Source of the DNA: Sympetrum striolatum
Taxonomy: Eukaryota > Arthropoda > Insecta > Odonata > Libellulidae
NCBI GenBank assembly: GCA_947579665.1
Contig: CANPUZ010000036.1
Location: 372,001-436,000 of the forward strand
Direction: 5' to 3'
DNA length: 64,000 nt
In this document: piece after piece, positions 57,423 through 64,000 of the stretch
Position numbering within the stretch: the first letter of the stretch is position 1
Layout: each line of letters starts with the position of its first letter
Notes under the pieces: generated by a model
Database searches by the model: none
What the model saw: the letters and a program-made list of their open reading frames with translations, nothing else
What the model was told of the DNA's origin: nothing
Made by a program: the position numbers and the translations under genes

Positions 57423-57958
57423 AACCGACTGACCCCTATCGCTACCAACTCCTTTTCACTATTGGTACATTTACTGACGATGGCTAGCCGTCGTACCGAC
57501 GCAGGAGCTTAGGGAATAGCATCGAGAGCTCAAGGAGTCGGTTTGCGATCCCAACCGACTGAGAGGCTACCGTACCGACGGGAAATGAGATACAATATGG
57601 CCCCTGCATTGGAATATTGTTTTTTAGTTAATTTATTTTATTATTTAGTGAATTATTCTATTTGAATTCAATTCAGCATTTATATTGCATTTCAATTAAG
57701 TGGGGTTAATGTTAAAACACTCCCAAGTGTAGCTAATAAACGATTATTGTGATGCATAAGCTATAATGCATTAATGCAAATATCATATTCTGCGGTAAAT
57801 GAGGTAGTAAAATGCATGTATGCTATATGACAGTGTCCAAATCATTGCATCTAGTTTTTTCCCCTCAAAGTGAACAATTATGTATAATAGCTAGCTAAAA
57901 TGCCCGTTGATCTTCAACTGAAAAATAAACAATGATAATTACCAGTGTAACCGACTGA
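57423..57958. repeat. AACCGACTGA / CGTACCGACG short repeats
   Basis: AACCGACTGA occurs at 57423, 57553 and 57949; CGTACCGACG at 57492 and 57571. The region is richer in G+C and CpG than its surroundings. Possibly the ends of an unrecognised element. Confidence 0.4.
57891..57920 (+). repeat. 30-bp motif shared with 24411-24440
   Basis: CTAGCTAAA, CCCGTTGATCTTC and ACTG in the same order and spacing as the distant copy. Confidence 0.5.
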
Positions 57959-59536
57959 ATTCTTATCGTAACACAGACTTCATAATTGTAGGATGATTGC
58001 CAATGCCAGGATAAGATAATTTTGAAAGCAATAAACAAAAAAAGTCTTAATTAAGTCTACAAAACCACATTAACTCAATATTTTATCTCACATATTTTGA
58101 ATGAATAATTCCTTCACCTAAGACAACATTTGTTTTAAAAACAGAAAATTAGATATTAAGTTAAAATTGTTTTATTGATTTTTTTTCTAGATAGTTTTTT
58201 ATTGATTGAATTTATTTTTCCTGGCTATATTTATTATTACAATAGTATTTTATAATATTGTAAATGTTTTTATTGTAAACTGTCAATGGGATAACACTCG
58301 TAATAAACATATTATTATTATCTACAAGGTTGTATATGTAGTGAGGTAAGATGCAATATCAGTTACTGTGAAAGAAAATATGTCAGTCCACATCATGAAC
58401 TGGAAAACCACTTCTCAGCCTATGCTCCAGATTTAAGTTGAAGATAGAAGTGTTGTTAGATGGATGCCATTTGAAAAGCATGGAATAAAGTAAGGTATTG
58501 ATGTGTTCTTTATGTATTTTCTCATCTACTACTACTTTCTAATTAATTCAAATTTTCCATAGAAATAGAAAGATTTCGTATCTTTGATTAATAATTTCCT
58601 CTCAAAACTTTGGAATCTATTGTGAGATAAATAATTATTTTCCAAAATATTTTCCAATTTGATGTCAAATTCTGATTTTTGTGTACACTTCAGTAGCTTT
58701 CTCACAATATTTCCTGAGGACAAAAGTTTTTTAAAATTTCTGTGTCTCCACTTTATTTTTGGTTATAGTTTGAACTTGGTAATGTATATTAAGGTAGTGT
58801 AAAAGTAATGTGCAATGGTAAGGTAATGGTTAATTTAATATCCAGTTTCATTTTCTGCATATCCTCATTGCAAGGCTAATTCTTATGTATCACTTGGTGT
58901 TATTATCATTTGTCTGCAAAATGTAATGTTATTTGCAAAAAAAATCACGGATCTGTTAAGGGCTATGGTTTTTAGTCTTTTAACTACAGCAGGCCGTATT
59001 AATTTATTTATTAGTTTACCCTTGATAAATGTATTTATACTAAAGTACAAAATCACATTCTAAGTCACAAATAAGGAATCTTATTTTAATGATTTTGAGG
59101 AAATGCTAATTCTGGTCATAGAAATACATTGCAAACATGCATTTGCTAGTGGTATTTAATTTTTAAAGGAAAATATAAAGAATTGTAGGAATTATGATTG
59201 CATGTTGAACGTAATATGATACTTTAAGATTAGCAGAAATCGTAATGTAATAGTTAAACATTATAACTATTCAATAAATCTATTTTGTTGATTGTAAGGT
59301 TATATATAATTAATATATGTTCTGTAGTAGTTATATAGTCATTAACTATATTATAATTATCAGTGTAAAACGTACTGTATCACTGTACAGAATGGATTTT
59401 TGCTAGTGGAAAGTAGGTTATCGTAACTATACCACTAAGAAAATAGGTAATCGTTCTGCATCACAAAGTAAATGTTGTGCTACTTATCATTTTATTATTT
59501 GAAGACTTAGCTCAGTTTGTAATGATATTCAAGGTA

Positions 59537-59575
59537 CAGTGGCGGAAAAAATTATCGCAACACTTCGCGCGCGCA
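59537..59575 (+). mobile_element. Tc1-like transposon end
   Basis: Following TA, CAGTGGCGGAAAAAATTATC then GCAACACTTCG has the layout of Tc1-like terminal repeats (CAGTGG, A-run, CAACAC). No partner end was found. Confidence 0.4.
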
Positions 59576-62500
59576 CCAGTGGCTTTCGCAGAAACTATTT
59601 GGAATTCTGCTTTCTGTGACTGACTGGCAACACCGAAGAAAGCCTCGAAAAGCGGTAATATTTGAGTCGGAGCCTAGAACTTACTCAAATTTCCTCTCTT
59701 TGGAACTCTTCTTAGAGCCTTCGCGCGATCTCTCCCCGAGTTCGTCATGTTTATTTCGGCGTTTCTCTTTCACCGATAGTTATCGTATTTATAGAACGAT
59801 AGGATAAATATATATTTATTCCAATTTCAATCTTAAATGCAATAAAATACATGGACAATAATTGAAATTTAATTCTTAATAATGTGAAGAATGCTATTCG
59901 GTTTTAATAATGCGTAGCAATAAGAAATAAGTGGGATTGGAGTAAGAATACGCGATGTGGTGATTCTCACCTTTACAGAACGAGAATTTTGGAGTCTAGA
60001 GGAAAATGATGTTTTGCGAGATTATAGCGAGAACGGATGGCCTATAATGGTCTCTTTTTCTGGATAATTTGTGCGCTAATAAGGCGTTATTTCGGTAGTT
60101 TGGTTTCTCACTCGAACATACGTATTTCGGCTGCCTGCTGGATATTAATGTAAATGTAATTCTTCAAACGTCCAGTTCAAACAAAGGATATTCATTATTT
60201 GTGATAAACATTCCGAGGAGGATTTTTGATTACAAGGCTTATGTTTTCAATTCAGCAATTAGAATTCGAGAAGTCGTTAGAACGATTACTGAGTTACTAA
60301 CTATGAAACAATGTAAAATTTGTATTTTGTCTACGGAACATAATTTTTCCCCAACTTAATCATGCAGACGAAGGAAATTCGTAATATAAAGTTATATACA
60401 CCATTTGTCACCTAGAATACATGAAATCATTGTCCGTCAGGAGTTAAAAGGAAAAATACCAATTCCAAAGTTAAAACAAACATGATTTCATAAAAACCGA
60501 ACAATTTCTGCGCATATATCGGACTTGTCTTACATTTTGTAACAGAGAGCTCGGTGACCTTGGTCATTAGTCAATCGTGTTGCCTTCGCGCGGAGAAATT
60601 CACGTAGAAATGCATTAAGGCTTTTATAATTCGCGAGGAAAGTCTTTAACTACAAGTTGATCCCTTCAAAGTATTGCAGGCGCTAATGCAAAACAAACGT
60701 TGAAATGCATTACCTCGCGTGGAAACGCTTTACCATATGTCGAGCACTTTCAAAGCAAGTATTGCAGGTGCCAGGTATATTTTTCCTTTTCGTGCCTATA
60801 TCAGCTAGACTCAGGACCCTCATTTTACAGTCGCCCAGTAGAAACTATCCTCTGGCTAATTCAAAGCTCCTTCCTCACCATGGTGCTAAGGAAATTAGAT
60901 GTTATTGCACTCGTAAAAATATTCCCAAATAATATTATTATATTAGCGTATTTTAGTAAACAAAGACTTCCTAATCAACAACCCAAGTTTTTAGTACTGA
61001 TACGTATTTTATGAACGTCTGACTTTATAAAGTTAATTAACCAGGATTAAGCTGCCATAATAAAATTATTGATAAGCTGCTAAAATGGACATCTCAGCTT
61101 GTTGGGAAGTGTCACAAATATTATTAGTTGCTAATTAAGAGGTGATTTTGCAGCTGACTGACACATGTTATTGGCATAGGAAGGGCACGAGCTCGAATTC
61201 CGCTTAAGTTAAATGAGTTTTTTTAGCTTAAATTTCTCTTGTTCGGGAAATGAACGAATGTAAGATATGATTTTCACATGATTTATACGCCCCTGTGATG
61301 AATATACATATTTACCAGGGAGATGCAATTCATTATGGAAAAATAACCATTGGACATGAAAGATACGGAACCGATTCATCACCAATTGTCGGTCAAGAAA
61401 ATGTTCGTGTGTCAGTGAAAATTCCTCTTCTACCAAAGATTCGAGGTCGTTCGCTGAAAGACAATGTCCTTTGACTCATTTTCCAAAATTAGAGGTATTT
61501 GACAAGGCCTCCTGATTTCTGGAAGCACGATGAACCTTTCGCTTTCAGTGCAGCGGATTTTCGAAAGCCTATGCGTCACTCGCAACAACAAACCGGTCGT
61601 AAGGCAAGGAGCTCAGCCTTACTTACTCAGGCTTATTGGTGACTATTTCTTCATTTAGGTATTCACGTCGATAGACAGACAACCGGCGGACCGCGTAAGC
61701 GAATCTTTTTCATTTTTAGGCTGTAAACAAAAGCCTTGAGAACTATTGACATTCTTATGCATATTATTATTTATTGTTCGTCTACAACCAGGACAATTCG
61801 CGGGTTCACACTTTCCAGTTTTCTCGGCGGTAGTTCTAAACCAATTATATATATATTTAGATTTAGATATATACCCCGCGAGCTGCCAGATGGGTATGGT
61901 AGGGGTTGTAATAACACCATCATCACGTAATCTACCCTATCAACCTCTCTAATTGCCCGGGGAAATAAACGACCAAAAGTAATAATGTTTTGTGATTACC
62001 TCCTTGTAACTTCTTGTCGATGCTTCTTGGAGATCGCGATTAGGTCTTTAGTTGCATCTTAATTTCATTTACTTCATCTTTAGGTTCTGAACCGATAAAG
62101 CTTTCGAAGAGCTTCCGTCAGTTATTAGATATTCTCACCTGGAGCGAATTCCAATAAAGAAGTGGTTAACTCTATGTCTATGAAGCAGAGTCATATAGAG
62201 GAGAAAGAAGGAGAATGGATATATTATTAATCATCCTATATTTTTCTTGATTCCGATGAAATTCTCGATTATTAATCATAGTGCATATGTGCACACTGTT
62301 ACCGAGTCTGAGAGAAATACGAATACATATAAATATTTTCCACTTGCTCTAAATTATGTTAAATAGTCTCCTTCTCTTAAAAACATGAAAATTGAGTAAC
62401 ATTATGGGGATGGAGCTCTATGGTGGAGCTGACATTTCTTCATAATCATCTATGTGTGAGAATCTAGGGATTCTATCGAATGTGGACATGAACATACAGA

Positions 62501-63190
62501 TGAGAATTAATTATTGCTTTGTCGCAAGGGGCGCAGCCAGGATTTGTCTATGGGGGAGAGGGTCATAGACAGTAGAAAGAGCGAAAAAAATTCTACATTT
62601 CAGGGCCGGTATATTCATGCACGCTACATGATAGAAGATATGATAAATTCTTAAAAAAACTAAAATGCATAGAAAACTAGGATATGTTCACGGTTATGTG
62701 GCAAAATTAAAACCTTTTTGAGATTTTAGTTTGTAAAATGAATAATTGAATAATAATGATGAATAATAATCCTCAAAGATATTTGGATTTCCAGTTTTGA
62801 TAGGGCCAATTTCTCTTACATTGTCATTATTTCTCAAGGTGTAAAGTTTTTATCATTGTAAATATTAATTTCGAGTGCCTTTGAGAGTTTTTTGAAATCA
62901 AAGGAAGGTTAATTAAACTTTCCTTTAACTGTTATTGAATGTGAGAAGAAATAAATTGGTAGTAGTGATTTAGGAGATGATATTGAAACGTAAGTATTTT
63001 GGAGGTAGCACTACAATTTTACAACCCAGTTACTTTGAAGGAAACCGAAGACCAATCGTAGCGGAGACGGATGAATTTTTCCCCTTAATTATATGTTGTT
63101 TTATAAATACGATATATTCTGATTATTGAGTTAAAATGTCGACAGCACAAAAACACCATAAAAATATGTCTATGTAAGAACCCTTCAATC
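59576..63190. other. Unassigned sequence
   Basis: Several short frames (for example 60700-61014 and 61209-61436) show no motif, no convincing exon borders and no repeat relatives in the window. A region near 59600-59780 is less AT-rich than its neighbours. Confidence 0.35.
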
Positions 63191-63242
63191 CGCCTTTCGG
63201 CGTGTGGCAGGGGGTACAGGCACCTTACCTCTATTTTCCTTA

Positions 63243-63793
63243 TCAATTTCTTTCGCGTATCATGCGCGGAAAAAATGAATTCTTGATACGATTCCTTCTA
63301 GCATTTATTTCTCTAATCTTCCTCGCAGTATCAGAGCGGCCCACATCAACAGGGAGATCGCATTATACCGATTGCATCATTTGAGAACCTAATTTCTCTG
63401 AACTTACTTAGTAAATTTATCCTTTGAATTAGTCTTCTATCTCTTAATGATGACCATCCCGCGTACTGCATCATCTGAGTAACACTCACCGTTTTATCAT
63501 GGTAATTCTGTACAAATCGTATCGTATACAATCAATCAAACAAATGCCGTACACGAACTGTAATATAAAAGTTATAATCAGTGTAATCGCGAAACAGTAT
63601 TTTCTCGTTTGGCTAGGTTGAATAAGAGGAATATGAGTTTTTTTTCTTTGAAACACGATGAGCATCCCCTCAACGATCTACTAGATAATCTTTGCATTCT
63701 ATTCACTTTTCCTATCGCATCTCTAATATGTTCTTTCAAAGATAAACTACAGCTAAACGTGACAATTAGATATTTTGTGTGGCGCACTAACAC
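63243..63793 (-). pseudogene. CR1-like LINE reverse transcriptase, 3' end, broken
   Basis: Minus strand, three pieces in shifting frames. At 63793-63578: KYLIVTFSCSLSLKEHI and NRMQRLSSRSLRGCSS, matching the KYLGV...W..HI region after the catalytic core. At 63531-63346: TIRFVQNYHDKTVSVTQMMQ with AGWSSLRDRRL. Last, to 63243: RSDTARKIREI with NSFFPRMIRERN and a stop, the typical end of CR1-type and related LINE proteins. At least two frameshifts separate them, and no catalytic box is inside the window. Clade assignment is approximate. Confidence 0.75.
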
Positions 63794-64000
63794 TAAGGGT
63801 TGTCGCGAAATTTGTTGCTGCGTGGAAATAACGTCTTTGGATGATATCTATCATCCTTACGGTTTATATACATCATTCACAAAAAACTCTAGGTGCGTCT
63901 TACAAGATTTATCTTTATGGAATCCGTCTTGGATCCGAATGATTCCTATGTTTATGGTAAGAAACTGAATAATAGAGCTTGCTATAATATGCTCCATTAT

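Larger units (their letters stand above)
56921..59534. other. Unassigned AT-rich sequence
   Basis: No gene recognised. It contains the 30-bp motif shared with 24411 and scattered AACCGACTGA repeats described separately. Confidence 0.4.

Noticed and set aside
63609..63968. Plus-strand 119-codon frame
   Set aside because: Antisense to the CR1-like reverse transcriptase relic, whose minus-strand peptides are recognisable.

Overview
The window looks like intergenic or intronic DNA from a repeat-rich, AT-rich animal genome, most likely an arthropod. The reasons are an intact RTE-type LINE, CR1-like and Jockey-like LINE relics, a Harbinger-type DNA transposon, tRNA-derived short repeats, and candidate genes split into small exons with GT/AG borders and introns as short as about 125 bp. 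I cannot name the species. No bacterial gene organisation, CRISPR array or virus is visible.

Region 1 (1-14573 and 16184-24017) is a composite satellite of about 1.1-1.2 kb units in both orientations. A full unit has a head (ACGAGTAAAATG, then the hairpin GCTTGCATACTGCAAGC), an A-rich stretch, six diverged monomers of about 150-176 bp, and a TA-rich tail ending in a CCGGAGAAGC motif. The part best conserved between the otherwise diverged monomers is a match to the RNA polymerase III B box (GGTTCGANNCC), so about one hundred phased TFIIIC-type sites lie in 22 kb. Two units about 7.5 kb apart are nearly identical. An intact RTE LINE (7902-11051) sits in a TA run between two head-to-head units. 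A 1.6-kb unrelated island (14574-16183) splits the array.

Region 2 (24018-30430) holds a CpG-dense patch, a CCGGAAGT-bearing interspersed element, a 1315-bp Harbinger-type element with TAA target duplication nested in a SINE-like repeat, a C-rich minisatellite able to form G-quadruplexes on the minus strand, and a short tandem duplication.

Region 3 (30419-51072) appears to hold a decaying, locally duplicated gene family that I do not recognise. On the minus strand, exon-like blocks lie at 38.7, 36.7, 34.3, 32.5, 30.9 and 30.5 kb. Three of them (36.7, 34.3, 30.9) are copies of one exon, each followed by tRNA-like sequence and intron homologous to the others. A plus-strand relative of the 32.5-kb exon is at 45.1 kb, and similar promoter-like sequences with CCAAT boxes lie back to back at 39.0 and 42.9 kb. 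Further plus-strand exon candidates lie at 46.2-46.5 and 47.5-48.2 kb. The second of these was copied to 50.8 kb, inside an old relic of the satellite unit.

Region 4 (51.5-64 kb) is mostly unassigned AT-rich DNA with relic satellite monomers, two more CCGGAAGT elements, two SINE-like repeats, transposon-end-like sequences, and a broken CR1-like LINE 3' end at 63.2-63.8 kb. All calls come from reading the sequence; percent identities and counts are by eye.
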